NCBI RefSeq assembly: GCF_020532675.1
Contig: NZ_JAJAVE010000001.1
Location: 1,860,001-1,924,000 of the forward strand
Direction of reading: 5' to 3'
Length of the DNA: 64,000 bases
From: Methylobacillus gramineus
Lineage (GTDB): Bacteria; Pseudomonadota; Gammaproteobacteria; Burkholderiales; Methylophilaceae
Under the pieces are notes generated by a model that was not told where the DNA came from, ran no database searches, and saw nothing but the letters and a program-made list of their open reading frames with translations. The position numbers and the translations under genes are program-made. Below are positions 54,710-64,000 of the stretch, piece by piece (the stretch's first letter is position 1; each line of letters begins with the position of its first letter).

Positions 54710-56899
54710 ATGACGAATTCAACACCCTCCACACCCCTTCTTGAAGGCCTTAACGACAAACAGCTAGAGGCCGTCACGCTTCCCCATCAATCCGCGCTCA
54801 TTCTTGCAGGTGCAGGCAGCGGCAAGACTCGCGTACTGACTACCCGTATTGCCTGGTTGATCCAGACAGGACAGGTGTCGCCGCATGGCATTCTCTCAGT
54901 CACCTTCACCAACAAGGCAGCTAAAGAAATGCTCACGCGTTTGGGAGCAATGCTACCGATCAATATTCGTGGCATGTGGGCCGGCACTTTTCACGGACTG
55001 TGTAATCGCCTGCTACGTGCGCACCACCGTGAGGCGGAATTACCTGCCACGTTCCAGATTCTGGATACGGCAGACCAGCTTTCCTCCATCAAGCGCGTCA
55101 TGAAGGTGATGAATGTTGATGACGAGAAATTCCCTCCAAAGCAAGTGCTGGGTTACATCAACAGTTGCAAGGAAGAGGGGTTGCGCGCCTACGCGGTGGA
55201 AGCCTATGACAGCCACTCACAACGCATGCGCGAGATTTTCGAGGAATACGATAAGCAATGTTTGCGCGAAGGTGTGGTGGATTTTGCCGAGTTATTGCTT
55301 CGCTGCTATGAATTATTGAGCAAGAATAATAGTATCCGAGAACATTATCAGCACAGGTTTAGATATATCCTGGTCGATGAATTTCAAGATACCAACCGCC
55401 TGCAATACTTGTGGCTGAAACTACTGGCAGGTGACAACAACTGCATTTTTGCCGTCGGTGACGATGATCAATCGATTTATGCATTTCGTGGCGCGCGCGT
55501 GGGCAATATGCGTGACTTTGAACATGATTTCAATGTGCAGAACATCGTCAAGCTGGAACAAAACTACCGCTCACACAGCAATATTCTCGATGCTGCCAAT
55601 GCCATCATCATGCATAACAGCAACCGTCTGGGTAAGAACCTCTGGACTGCCGCGGGTAAAGGTGAGCCCATCCGCGTCTATGAAGGTTATAACGACAAGG
55701 ATGAGGCAATATTCATCGTCGACGAGATCAAGGCCTTACATAAAGAAGGCATCAAACTCAGCCAGATTGCCATGCTTTACCGCTCCAATGCACAATCACG
55801 CATCCTTGAACATGAACTGTTTTCCGCCGGTCTGCCCTATCGCGTCTATGGTGGCTTGCGCTTCTTCGAACGTGCCGAAGTCAAGCATGCGCTAGCCTAC
55901 TTGCGCCTGATTGCCAGTGGCGACGACGATACCGCCTTGTTGCGCGTGATCAACTTCCCCACCCGCGGCATAGGTGCACGCAGCCTGGAACAATTGCAGG
56001 AACTTGCCCGCCAGCAGGAAGGCAGCCTGTGGCAGGCAGCCTGTGCAAAAGTGGGCGACGGTAAGCCAGGCCGTGGCATGGATGGCTTTGTCGCCCTCAT
56101 CAAACAAATGCAGGAGGAATCCATCGGCCTGACACTGGCTGAACAAGTCGAGCTTGCCACCCGCCTCTCAGGCCTGCGCGATCACTATGCAACGGATAAG
56201 GAAGGCGAAGATCGCCTCGCCAATCTGGATGAGCTGGTGAATGCTGCTATCGCCTTCATGAACCAAGATATTGGCATGCAGGTAGACGAAAATGGCGAAG
56301 TTGCCATGTCCCTCTTGGCACAATTTCTTGCCCATGCCAGCCTTGAGTCTGGAGAGCATCAGGCCGATGCCGGGCGTGATGCGCTGCAATTAATGACGGT
56401 ACATGCCTCCAAGGGCTTGGAATTCCATACCGTCTTCATCAGCGGGGTGGAAGAAGGCCTGTTCCCTCATGAGCAGAGCAGTTTTGAAGCCAATGGATTG
56501 GAAGAGGAACGACGACTGATGTATGTCGCTGTAACGCGTGCACGCCAGCGGCTTTATCTCAGCTTTGCGCAGAGCCGCATGCTGCACGGACAGGTACGCT
56601 ATGGTATTCCATCACGTTTCCTGGATGAAATACCCGATGATTTAATCAAACGCCTGAATACCGTCTCTAATAAATCATATGGCAGTACAAGCCAATATGC
56701 CGCGCCGACAGCGCCTACGCAACGCCCCCAAGCCCACATGCCATGGAAGATAGGCCAGGCAGTGGCCCATAGCAAATTCGGTCAGGGCGTAGTGGTGAAT
56801 TATGAAGGCAACGCTGACGATCTGCGGGTGCAGGTGAACTTTGGTCGTGAGGGCTTGAAATGGCTGGCGCTGGAATACGCCAAACTGGAAACGCTATAA
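54710..56899 (+). CDS. uvrD: UvrD/Rep-family DNA helicase
   Basis: 729 residues from the ATG at 54710 (an ATG at 54701 adds three codons). Superfamily 1 motifs: Walker A GAGSGKT, LVDEFQDTN (motif II), DDDQSIYAFRGA (III), NYRSHSNIL (IV), TVHASKGLEFHTVFI (V) and VAVTRARQRLYL (VI). A C-terminal Tudor-like domain (GQAVAHSKFGQGVVVNYEG) fits UvrD/PcrA. It unwinds DNA in repair and removes RecA filaments. The start region lies in a small hairpin (54691-54708). It overlaps the convergent gene by six bases. Confidence 0.94.
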   Translation: MTNSTPSTPLLEGLNDKQLEAVTLPHQSALILAGAGSGKTRVLTTRIAWLIQTGQVSPHGILSVTFTNKAAKEMLTRLGAMLPINIRGMWAGTFHGLCNRLLRAHHREAELPATFQILDTADQLSSIKRVMKVMNVDDEKFPPKQVLGYINSCKEEGLRAYAVEAYDSHSQRMREIFEEYDKQCLREGVVDFAELLLRCYELLSKNNSIREHYQHRFRYILVDEFQDTNRLQYLWLKLLAGDNNCIFAVGDDDQSIYAFRGARVGNMRDFEHDFNVQNIVKLEQNYRSHSNILDAANAIIMHNSNRLGKNLWTAAGKGEPIRVYEGYNDKDEAIFIVDEIKALHKEGIKLSQIAMLYRSNAQSRILEHELFSAGLPYRVYGGLRFFERAEVKHALAYLRLIASGDDDTALLRVINFPTRGIGARSLEQLQELARQQEGSLWQAACAKVGDGKPGRGMDGFVALIKQMQEESIGLTLAEQVELATRLSGLRDHYATDKEGEDRLANLDELVNAAIAFMNQDIGMQVDENGEVAMSLLAQFLAHASLESGEHQADAGRDALQLMTVHASKGLEFHTVFISGVEEGLFPHEQSSFEANGLEEERRLMYVAVTRARQRLYLSFAQSRMLHGQVRYGIPSRFLDEIPDDLIKRLNTVSNKSYGSTSQYAAPTAPTQRPQAHMPWKIGQAVAHSKFGQGVVVNYEGNADDLRVQVNFGREGLKWLALEYAKLETL

Positions 56900-57682
56900 G
56901 ACCTCTACTTCAGGAGCCACAGGGGGTGGCATCTTGAAGATATCGCGATTGCTGACATATTGAAATGCCAGCATCAAGGCACTGGCAAGCAGCATGCATC
57001 CAAACACCAATATCAGCATCAAGAAACCACCCAGCGCTGTAGACGCCGCAGACAATGTCCCTACCAATATCCCCGCCAGGGTCATGCTCATCATGATGGT
57101 CAATGTAACTCCCAGCCAGGTGAGCAAGAGCGGTAGAAAATACTGGATAAATGCCGCCAGGCTGGACTTGATCGCCCGCACGACAGAATATTGCTGAAAT
57201 GATACCAGGGCCGGTGCAAACCAGATCACCAGCACCAAAGGCACCAGCAATAACATCAGTTTGATCATCAGTGGCATGACCTGTTCCACTATTTCCTCCT
57301 GGCTGGCGTCAGACTTGGTCAGCTCGGCAAGCCTGACGCTGTCATCCACCGTCAGCAGGTTAATCAACAGCACATACACCACACAAATGGCGCCCAGGCT
57401 CAATAGCTTGAGAAAGTGCGGCTTGATTTCGTTCAAGAGGTCACCCAGATCTGAATCACGGCCTTGATCTGCGTCACGGTAAAACCCAACAGCCAAGGCC
57501 AGAAAAGCAGGCAGCAGCAGGAAAGAAACGAATTTGAGGCCCAGCAAGCCAGGCAGGATGGCAAAGAAAAAAACGTGCGCCAACCCTAGCAGCATCCATT
57601 TGCCCGGTGTCTTGCGAAACAAGGCGAGAATATCGCGTAACCAGGCAAGCGTCTGGTGGCTGATGGATGGTTTGACTTGCAT
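56894..57682 (-). CDS. BPSS1780-type integral membrane protein
   Basis: 262 residues, about six membrane helices with an Arg/Lys-rich N-terminus (LRDILALFRKTPGKW). It matches the conserved BPSS1780-type membrane proteins of betaproteobacteria, function unknown. It lies 39 bp downstream of thrB on the same strand and converges on uvrD with a six-base overlap. Confidence 0.82.
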   Translation of the reverse strand: MQVKPSISHQTLAWLRDILALFRKTPGKWMLLGLAHVFFFAILPGLLGLKFVSFLLLPAFLALAVGFYRDADQGRDSDLGDLLNEIKPHFLKLLSLGAICVVYVLLINLLTVDDSVRLAELTKSDASQEEIVEQVMPLMIKLMLLLVPLVLVIWFAPALVSFQQYSVVRAIKSSLAAFIQYFLPLLLTWLGVTLTIMMSMTLAGILVGTLSAASTALGGFLMLILVFGCMLLASALMLAFQYVSNRDIFKMPPPVAPEVEVL

Positions 57683-57721
57683 ATTGAACGTTTATAACCC
57701 TTAGCTAGATATCTGTACGAA

Positions 57722-58672
57722 TCACACCCAGGCTTGACTGATCTGGGTTTCTTGATTGATGGTATTACGCAGAATACGTTCGAAGTATTGCGGATCCTTG
57801 GCATGCGTGAGCTCACCCGCCACCGGGAAATGCAGGTCATGCAAGCGTGATAGCCAGAAGCGCATGGCAGCAACCCGCAACATACCGGGCCATGCGGCAT
57901 GCTCAGCTTCTGTCAGCGGCCTCACGGCATGATAAGCCTGGAGTAACGCAGCAAGCCGTATGGGATCCAGCACGCCCTCTTCCGTGACGCACCAGTCATT
58001 CACCGCAATCGCAATGTCATAGAGTAGAACATCATTACAGGCATAGTAGAAATCAATCAGCCCACCCAGTTTCTCGCCATCCATCAGCACATTGTCACGG
58101 AACAAGTCTGCATGAATCACACCTTGAGGCAAATGGGTGGTGTTGAAGCTGCGCTCGAAAGCTAACTGCGCTTCCAGCATTTTTCGGTTCTCTGTCTCTA
58201 GAAACGGGGCTATTTTTTCCGCAGTTGCAATGCGCCAGCCTGCGCAACGTAAATTCTGCATGTCGGCCTTGAATGACGCTGCTGCCAAATGCATCTGCGC
58301 AAGCACCTTGCCAATTTCAGCACAATGTACAGGGCTGGGATTGTCCACAGACTTGCCAGCCAGACAGCTGATCAGAACCGCAGGTTTGCCATTAAGCTCG
58401 CCCAAGGCCTGCCCGAGATTATTTTTCACTGGATGCGGACAAGGGATATCGCGCTCTGCCAAATGCGTCATGAGGTCAATAAAATAAGGCAGCTCTTCTG
58501 CCGTATGTTCCTCAAACAGCGTCAATACATACCGCCCTGTAGCCGTTGTCACAAAATAATTGGTATTGGTAATGCCGGATGCAATACCTTGCAGATCTAA
58601 CAGCTCGCCCAGGGAATAAGCCTTTAGCCATTGCTGCATCTGTTCGAAAGTAACGGTAGTGAATACGGACAT
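57722..58672 (-). CDS. thrB: Homoserine kinase, ThrB type II (APH fold)
   Basis: 316 residues, the APH/choline-kinase fold. Motifs: GITNTNYFV nucleotide loop, catalytic HADLFRDNVL and LIDFYYA metal loop. It phosphorylates homoserine for threonine synthesis. It lies next to DUF2782 and polA, a common beta/gammaproteobacterial arrangement that supports ThrB. Confidence 0.93.
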   Translation of the reverse strand: MSVFTTVTFEQMQQWLKAYSLGELLDLQGIASGITNTNYFVTTATGRYVLTLFEEHTAEELPYFIDLMTHLAERDIPCPHPVKNNLGQALGELNGKPAVLISCLAGKSVDNPSPVHCAEIGKVLAQMHLAAASFKADMQNLRCAGWRIATAEKIAPFLETENRKMLEAQLAFERSFNTTHLPQGVIHADLFRDNVLMDGEKLGGLIDFYYACNDVLLYDIAIAVNDWCVTEEGVLDPIRLAALLQAYHAVRPLTEAEHAAWPGMLRVAAMRFWLSRLHDLHFPVAGELTHAKDPQYFERILRNTINQETQISQAWV

Positions 58673-58706
58673 AAAACTTTTTCAGAAACCTGCTGGATGA
58701 ATAATC

Positions 58707-58730
58707 AAAGAGGGCAATCAAGCCCTCTTT
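58707..58730 (-). terminator. Hairpin between DUF2782 gene and thrB
   Basis: AAAGAGGGC/GCCCTCTTT nine-base stem with a six-base loop just after the DUF2782 stop. It may limit read-through into thrB. Confidence 0.6.
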
Positions 58731-58748
58731 AGTGACACATTGAATTGT

Positions 58749-59087
58749 CTAGAAACGGAATAAAACCCACTTTGGAATACTCATGGGTTCTGCCACACCA
58801 TCATTACGTGCCCAACCAGCGTTTTGGTCATCTTTGGTCAGGTAATACGGTACGCCATGAGCGGGGGTGACTTTCATCATATAAAGCTCACCATTGATGC
58901 GGTACTCTTCCACCGTATCCTCACCCTTTTTGGTAATGGTGACTTCCGGCTCTGGATTCTCCCCTTCCATGCCCGCAGGCGGAGGTGGCGCTTCTGGTAG
59001 CGGCTCCAGATTCTTCGGGATATCTGCTGCAGAGGCCATCAGCGGCAGCAAGAATGCCAACACCAGTAAATTACGATAGATACGCAT
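58749..59087 (-). CDS. DUF2782 periplasmic protein
   Basis: 112 residues, signal peptide ending MASA (20). Pro/Glu-rich linker (LEPLPEAPPPPAGMEGENPEPEV) then a small strand-rich domain (EEYRINGELYMMKVTPAHGVPYYL). Typical DUF2782 protein beside polA/thrB; function unknown. Confidence 0.9.
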   Translation of the reverse strand: MRIYRNLLVLAFLLPLMASAADIPKNLEPLPEAPPPPAGMEGENPEPEVTITKKGEDTVEEYRINGELYMMKVTPAHGVPYYLTKDDQNAGWARNDGVAEPMSIPKWVLFRF

Positions 59088-59218
59088 GACAACCTCAGGG
59101 TTTTAGTATTGTTGCAATTCTATCAAATAGCGCAGGCCTCACAAAGACATCATGTTGCCGATACGCAACATATATGTAGATATCCTGCAAATTCTTTCTG
59201 TATTGGTCGTAAACCTCC

Positions 59219-59950
59219 TCAGAGATAAAACTGCATGATCTGCTGCTCTGCAGGCGAAGGCTCAAATCCACGGGTTTCGTAATGCTTGAATATTGCCTCC
59301 ACCACTTCCTTGGGGTCGTCTATCACCTGCATCAAGTCCATGTCTTCAGGGGAAGCCATGCCCTGGGCAATGATGGTGTCGCGAAACCACGCCAGCATGC
59401 CACGCCAGAAAGGCTCATGCACCAGAATAATGGGGATCCTTCTTGTCTTGGCAGTTTGAATGAGAGTAAGCGCTTCCATCAACTCATCTAGCGTACCAAA
59501 ACCACCAGGCATTACGACATAAGCCGAGGCATATTTCACGAACATGACTTTGCGCATGAAAAAATGCTGGAAGTTCTGGCTGATGTCCTGGAAGTCGTTG
59601 CCCTTCTGCTCATGCGGCAACTCGATATTGAGGCCTATGCTGGGTGACTTGCCATGAAAAGCGCCCTTGTTGGCCGCTTCCATAATCCCGGGACCGCCGC
59701 CGGAGATTACGCTAAAACCCGCATCAGATAGCTGGCGCGCAATTTCCTCGGTCAGTTTGTAATAAGGATGATCAGGTTTGGTACGCGCGCTGCCGAAGAT
59801 AGACACCGCAGGCGTAATTTCCTTCATGCGCTCGGTCGCCTCGACGAATTCTGCCATAATCTCGAAAGCTCGCCATGATTCGCGCGCCGAGTACTTTTTA
59901 TTGGGCAATTCGGGATCAAGAATCTTGGGAAGTTTTTTTGCAGCTGACAT
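59219..59950 (-). CDS. LOG family (TIGR00730) nucleotide phosphoribohydrolase-like protein
   Basis: 243 residues from the ATG at 59950. The LOG signature is GGGPGIMEA at 84-92 and PGGFGTLDE at 148-156, with catalytic Arg/Glu in the usual places. LOG proteins release free bases from nucleoside monophosphates (AMP or cytokinin nucleotide). It is divergent from polA with only 18 bp between start codons. Confidence 0.92.
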   Translation of the reverse strand: MSAAKKLPKILDPELPNKKYSARESWRAFEIMAEFVEATERMKEITPAVSIFGSARTKPDHPYYKLTEEIARQLSDAGFSVISGGGPGIMEAANKGAFHGKSPSIGLNIELPHEQKGNDFQDISQNFQHFFMRKVMFVKYASAYVVMPGGFGTLDELMEALTLIQTAKTRRIPIILVHEPFWRGMLAWFRDTIIAQGMASPEDMDLMQVIDDPKEVVEAIFKHYETRGFEPSPAEQQIMQFYL

Positions 59951-59968
59951 AAGGTTCCACACTCAAAA

Positions 59969-62719
59969 ATGAAAACATTGTTATTAGTGGACGGTTCGTC
60001 CTACCTCTATCGCGCCTTCCATGCCATGCCAGATTTGCGTAACAAGGCTGGTGAGCCCACTGGCGCCATTCAGGGCGTACTCAATATGCTGCGTCGCCTG
60101 CATAAAGACTATCCAGCCGATTATAGCGCTTGTGTCTTTGATGCCAAAGGCAAAACCTTCCGTGACGATATCTACCCAGAATACAAGGCCAACCGCGCTT
60201 CCATGCCGGATGATCTGCGGCTGCAAATCGAACCATTACACAGTGCGATTCAAGCAATGGGCTGGCCGCTCATTGTAGAGGATGGGGTGGAAGCAGATGA
60301 TGTGATCGGTGCCCTGGCAAAACAGGCCGCAAGCGAAGGCATGCGTGTGATCATTTCCACCGGCGACAAGGATATTTCTCAGCTGGTGAATGCCAACATC
60401 ACTGTGGTCAACACTATGCGCGATGCCTTCAGGAAAACCGATGAGATACTGGATGAAGCCGGCGTGGAAGCCAAGTTTGGTGTACCGCCCAGCCTGATGG
60501 TTGATTACCTGATTCTCATTGGCGACAGCTCGGATAATGTACCCGGCGTAGAGAAGGTCGGGCCGAAAACCGCTGTCAAATGGCTGAAGCAATATGGCTC
60601 CTTGGAAAATATCGTCGCCAATGCCGACCATATCACTGGCGTCGTTGGCCAGAACCTGCGCAATGCCCTGCCGTGGCTGCCTACAGCACGCGAGTTAATC
60701 ACCATTCGCTGCGATGTTGGCATACAGGAGAACCTGGGCGACCTGGCACCACGCCCGCAAGATAAAGACAAACTGATTGAGTTGTTTGACCGGTTTGAAT
60801 TCAAGACCCTGCGCCGCGAGCTGGATACGGCAATCCCTGCCAGCACGCCTAATGCCACCCCGATCACACCCGGTGGTCCACCGACTGACCTATTTGCAGC
60901 ATCTGCTGTTAGTACCCGCCATTTCGAGACGATATTGACCGAGACTGCCCTGCAAACCTGGCTGGATAAAGTCAGCCAGGCACCCTTGGTGTGCTTCGAC
61001 ACCGAAACCACCTCACTGGACCCGCTGAATGCAAAACTGGTCGGCATGTCATTTTCGGTCACCGCGGGTGAAGCAGCTTATCTACCCCTGACTCACGACT
61101 ACCCCGGTGCCCCAGACCAATTACCCTTCGCTGCCACGCTGGCACGCATCAAGCCCTTGCTGGAAAACCCTGCTATCAGGAAAGTCGGGCAAAACCTCAA
61201 GTATGACAAGCACGTATTGGCCAATCACGACATCCAGCTCAATGGCATTGCGCACGACACCCTATTGCAATCTTATGTATTGGAAAGCCATCGCACCCAT
61301 GGCATGGATGATTTGGCCATGCGCCATCTGGGCGTCAAGACAATCACGTACGAAGAAATTGCGGGCAAAGGGGCCAAACAAGTGCCGTTCAGCCAGGTTG
61401 CACTTGAGCAAGCGTCCGATTATGCAGCAGAAGATGCTGATATCACGCTGCAATTGCACGAGTCACTCTATCCCCAGGTAGAAGCTGACGATAAGTTGCA
61501 ATACATCTACCGCCAGATTGAAATGCCCGTGCTGGATATTCTCTACACGATAGAACGTAATGGGGTACTGATAGATCAGGCCATGTTACAGACGCAAAGC
61601 CATGAGATCGGCCAGAAACTAGTGGCACTCGAACAACAGGCGTATGAACTGGCAGGCCAGCCTTTCAATCTCGGTTCCCCCAAGCAATTACAGGAAATCC
61701 TGTTTGGTAAACTGGGCATCAAACCGCTGAAGAAAACCCCTAGTGGCGCACCATCCACCGACGAAGATGTACTACAGGAACTGGCTCTGGACTATCCACT
61801 GCCCAAGGTGCTGTTGGAATACCGGGGGTTGGCCAAGCTGAAATCCACCTATACGGACAAGCTGCCACGCATGATCAACCCTCATACTGGCCGCGTTCAC
61901 ACCAGCTACAGCCAGGCAGTCGCCATTACTGGCCGCCTGGCAAGCTCGGAACCCAATCTGCAAAACATCCCGGTACGCACTGCAGAAGGTCGCCGCATCC
62001 GTGAAGCCTTTATCGCGCCAGCTGGCAGCAGCATCATCTCAGCCGACTACTCTCAGATCGAGCTGCGTATTATGGCGCATCTCTCTCAGGATGACGGCTT
62101 GCTGAATGCTTTTGCCAAGGGTGAGGACATTCACCGCGCAACCGCTGCCGAGATTTTTGGCACAGAACGCGATGCGGTGACCCATGAGCAACGACGCTAC
62201 GCCAAGGTCATCAACTTTGGCCTGATTTATGGCATGAGCGCCTTTGGCCTGGCGCAAAACCTGAATATTGAACGCAGCGCCGCACAAAGCTATATTGACC
62301 GCTATTTTGCCCGCTACCCTGGCGTACGTGAATATATGCAGAACACACGTGAAGTGGCAAAGGAAAAGGGATATGTAGAAACACTGTTTGGGCGCAGGTT
62401 ATGGGTACCGGAGATCAACAGCCCTAACGGCATGCGCCGTGCAGGTGCAGAGCGCGCGGCAATCAATGCACCCATGCAAGGTACCGCAGCCGATCTCATC
62501 AAGCTAGCGATGATTGCTGTACAAGGCTGGCTGGAAACCGAGAAACTCGCCACCAAGCTCATTATGCAAGTGCACGATGAATTGGTGCTGGAAGTGCCGG
62601 ATACAGAGCTGCCGCTCGTCAAGGAAAAATTGCCCCAGCTCATGCAAGGTGTGGCAAAACTGGATGTGCCGTTACTGTCAGAAGTGGGAGTGGGAACAAA
62701 TTGGGAAGCAGCGCACTAG
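59969..62719 (+). CDS. polA: DNA polymerase I
   Basis: 916 residues. An N-terminal 5'-3' exonuclease (1-290: DGSSYLYRAFHAMP, DKDISQLV, GDSSDNVPGV), an active 3'-5' exonuclease domain (VCFDTETTSLDP near 345) and the polymerase domain (ISADYSQIELRIMAH, NFGLIYGMSAFGL, QVHDELVLEVP) are complete. Replaces RNA primers and fills repair gaps. No clear ribosome site precedes the ATG. Confidence 0.97.
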   Translation: MKTLLLVDGSSYLYRAFHAMPDLRNKAGEPTGAIQGVLNMLRRLHKDYPADYSACVFDAKGKTFRDDIYPEYKANRASMPDDLRLQIEPLHSAIQAMGWPLIVEDGVEADDVIGALAKQAASEGMRVIISTGDKDISQLVNANITVVNTMRDAFRKTDEILDEAGVEAKFGVPPSLMVDYLILIGDSSDNVPGVEKVGPKTAVKWLKQYGSLENIVANADHITGVVGQNLRNALPWLPTARELITIRCDVGIQENLGDLAPRPQDKDKLIELFDRFEFKTLRRELDTAIPASTPNATPITPGGPPTDLFAASAVSTRHFETILTETALQTWLDKVSQAPLVCFDTETTSLDPLNAKLVGMSFSVTAGEAAYLPLTHDYPGAPDQLPFAATLARIKPLLENPAIRKVGQNLKYDKHVLANHDIQLNGIAHDTLLQSYVLESHRTHGMDDLAMRHLGVKTITYEEIAGKGAKQVPFSQVALEQASDYAAEDADITLQLHESLYPQVEADDKLQYIYRQIEMPVLDILYTIERNGVLIDQAMLQTQSHEIGQKLVALEQQAYELAGQPFNLGSPKQLQEILFGKLGIKPLKKTPSGAPSTDEDVLQELALDYPLPKVLLEYRGLAKLKSTYTDKLPRMINPHTGRVHTSYSQAVAITGRLASSEPNLQNIPVRTAEGRRIREAFIAPAGSSIISADYSQIELRIMAHLSQDDGLLNAFAKGEDIHRATAAEIFGTERDAVTHEQRRYAKVINFGLIYGMSAFGLAQNLNIERSAAQSYIDRYFARYPGVREYMQNTREVAKEKGYVETLFGRRLWVPEINSPNGMRRAGAERAAINAPMQGTAADLIKLAMIAVQGWLETEKLATKLIMQVHDELVLEVPDTELPLVKEKLPQLMQGVAKLDVPLLSEVGVGTNWEAAH

Positions 62720-62739
62720 GTTAGCCAAAGATATGGGTA

Positions 62740-62955
62740 TCAGGCGCGATTGGGCTTGATTCCATGCTGCTGGAGCTCCTTGAGGTAATACTCAATCTCC
62801 CACTCACAGCCGCCACAGCCGGTCATCGCGCCGGTTATGGCAGCAATCTCCTTGATATCCATGCCTTGCATGTAAAGGTCGCGAATCTTGCCCCGTCGCG
62901 TTCCGCTGCAGAAACACAAGACTTCATCATCCGGATTGTCGTTTTTGCTGCTCAT
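62740..62955 (-). CDS. Bfd-like [2Fe-2S] ferredoxin
   Basis: 71 residues from the ATG at 62955. Cluster ligands Cys14, Cys16, Cys47 and Cys50 follow the BFD pattern CxC-x30-CxxC (LCFCSG, GCGGC). It resembles bacterioferritin-associated ferredoxin, which helps release iron from bacterioferritin, or NAD(P)H-nitrite-reductase-type BFD domains. No bacterioferritin nearby. Convergent with polA. Confidence 0.85.
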   Translation of the reverse strand: MSSKNDNPDDEVLCFCSGTRRGKIRDLYMQGMDIKEIAAITGAMTGCGGCEWEIEYYLKELQQHGIKPNRA

Positions 62956-63073
62956 GAATATATATTTCAATAGAAACGGTTGTTATTGTAACGTCCAACT
63001 TGCAAAGCATGAACAATCGACGGCAATTGCCACCGGCCCAGTAAACTCAAAGATAAAAAGTAAATATTGAACC

Positions 63074-63835
63074 ATGACAGAGACTACAGTGCGCTTTGGC
63101 GCCATCATCATCGGCGATGAAATTCTGTCCGGCAAACGCCAGGATGCCCATCTTGCCAAGCTTATTGCTTTGCTTGCTGCGCGCGGACTGAGCTTATCCT
63201 GGGCCGAATACCTGGGTGACGAGCGTAGCCAGATTGCCGCAACATTAAAGCGCTCCATGCAAAGCATGGACATCGTATTCAGTTTTGGCGGCATTGGTGC
63301 CACACCCGATGACCAGACACGCCAGGCCGCTGCTGAAGCTGCAGCACTCCCCATCGTGCGACATCCAGACGCTGTCAAAGAAATCGAGGCAAGATTCGGT
63401 GCGGCTGCGTATCCAAAGCGTGTGTTGATGGCAGACTTCCCACAAGGGGCAGCGCTGATTCCCAACCCGGTCAATCGCGTGGCAGGATTTTCGCTGAACC
63501 AGCACTATTTTATGCCCGGCTTCCCCGAAATGGCCTGGCCCATGACGGAATGGATATTGGATACGCACTATCGTCACCTATTTCACCAGCAGTCGCTAGT
63601 CGAGTCATCCATCATGGTGATGGATGCAGGGGAAAGCCAATTAATCGATCTCATGAACCACATCACACTTGGCTACCCCGACCTCAAGCTGTTCAGCCTG
63701 CCCCGACTGGACCAACGCCGCAGCATAGAACTCGGGGTCAAAGGCAAGCCTGACGCTGTGCAACTCGCCATGCATGAAATCCAGGCATCGATTACCGCTG
63801 CAGGGTATCCCTGGCAACCATTGAACAAGGCATAG
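63074..63835 (+). CDS. CinA N-terminal/MoCF-domain protein
   Basis: 253 residues. Begins [18 protein letters not shown], continues [15 protein letters not shown] and shows GFPEMAWPM, the MoaB/Mog-like molybdopterin-binding fold used as the CinA N-terminal domain; the C-terminal PncC deamidase domain is absent. Such short CinA-like proteins are ADP-ribose pyrophosphatase candidates. It is 8 bp before the next gene. Confidence 0.88.
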   Translation: MTETTVRFGAIIIGDEILSGKRQDAHLAKLIALLAARGLSLSWAEYLGDERSQIAATLKRSMQSMDIVFSFGGIGATPDDQTRQAAAEAAALPIVRHPDAVKEIEARFGAAAYPKRVLMADFPQGAALIPNPVNRVAGFSLNQHYFMPGFPEMAWPMTEWILDTHYRHLFHQQSLVESSIMVMDAGESQLIDLMNHITLGYPDLKLFSLPRLDQRRSIELGVKGKPDAVQLAMHEIQASITAAGYPWQPLNKA

Positions 63836-63843
63836 GGCCATCC

Positions 63844-64000
63844 ATGCAATGCCGACCACAATGCGGAGCATGCTGTACCGCCCCATCCATTTCCTCCCCG
63901 ATTCCCGGCATGCCCTATGGCAAGCGGGCGGGCGAGCGTTGCATACAACTGGATAGCGATAACCGCTGCATGATTTTTGGCCAGGCAGACCGGCCGCTCG
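63844..64000 (+). CDS. YkgJ-type cysteine-cluster protein (cut by window end)
   Basis: 52 codons to the edge, starting CRPQCGACC with the [16 protein letters not shown] and DNRCMIFG blocks of YkgJ/UPF0153 (CxxCxxCC zinc or iron cluster) proteins. Starts 8 bp after the CinA-like gene. C-terminus is outside the window; function unknown. Confidence 0.85.
   Translation, partial: MQCRPQCGACCTAPSISSPIPGMPYGKRAGERCIQLDSDNRCMIFGQADRPL

Overview
The window looks like chromosomal DNA of a betaproteobacterium, most likely a methylotroph of the Methylophilaceae (Methylobacillus/Methylovorus type). This is inferred from gene content and protein style: Coq7-type ubiquinone hydroxylase, DUF2782-thrB-polA neighbourhood, a BPSS1780-type membrane protein, ParE/ParC topoisomerase IV and groESL under both a sigma-32-like promoter and CIRCE. 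No methanol-oxidation gene falls in the window, so the family assignment is inference. No tRNA, rRNA, CRISPR array or intact insertion sequence was found.

Layout. 1-26.9 kb is mainly housekeeping: a truncated circularly permuted ATP-grasp gene, a UbiB-like kinase, an NlpC/P60 hydrolase, a ZIP transporter, Mn-type SOD behind an orfX-like gene with a Fur-box-like site, a degenerate EAL protein, a SelW-like protein, a CtpA protease, Coq7, a Fur-box-linked TonB siderophore receptor, a VOC/OsmC pair, a lipoprotein FKBP, bioA-dacB, SDR/VOC/AKR enzymes, parE-parC-HIT and a MipA/OmpV porin-like protein. 27-52 kb is accessory. It holds (i) a TetR-controlled cassette of a SoxYZ fusion carrier, cytochrome c, flavocytochrome-c-type flavoprotein, CMD protein and isochorismatase-like hydrolase; (ii) an ECF sigma factor/NrsF anti-sigma pair divergent from a four-gene metallophore (bufferin/Gig/Hvf-type) operon; (iii) a TetR plus small secreted protein; (iv) a TetR-controlled RND efflux system with a divergent outer-membrane factor and MFS pump; and (v) pirin, NmrA and quinone-reductase-like genes with a LysR regulator, followed by a leucine-rich-repeat kinase. 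Short dispersed repeats lie at 34.6, 46.2 and 52.0 kb, at edges of these modules. 52-64 kb returns to core genes: groESL, uvrD, thrB, polA, a LOG-family gene, a Bfd-like ferredoxin, a CinA-N-type gene and a YkgJ-type cysteine-cluster gene cut by the window end.

The most interesting part is 32.1-34.6 kb. The sigma gene and the metallophore operon each start from a promoter of the form GTAACC-N16-CG(A/T)ATT, so one sigma factor probably drives both its own expression and a small Cys-rich exported peptide built from seven-residue repeats, together with its DUF692 (MNIO) modifying enzyme, an unusually short DUF2063 partner and a DoxX protein. A second strong signal is a structured minus-strand small RNA candidate (54.44-54.56 kb) with two C-rich, anti-Shine-Dalgarno-like loops and its own terminator. 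A third is the SoxYZ/FccAB-like cassette with its operator overlapping a good promoter.
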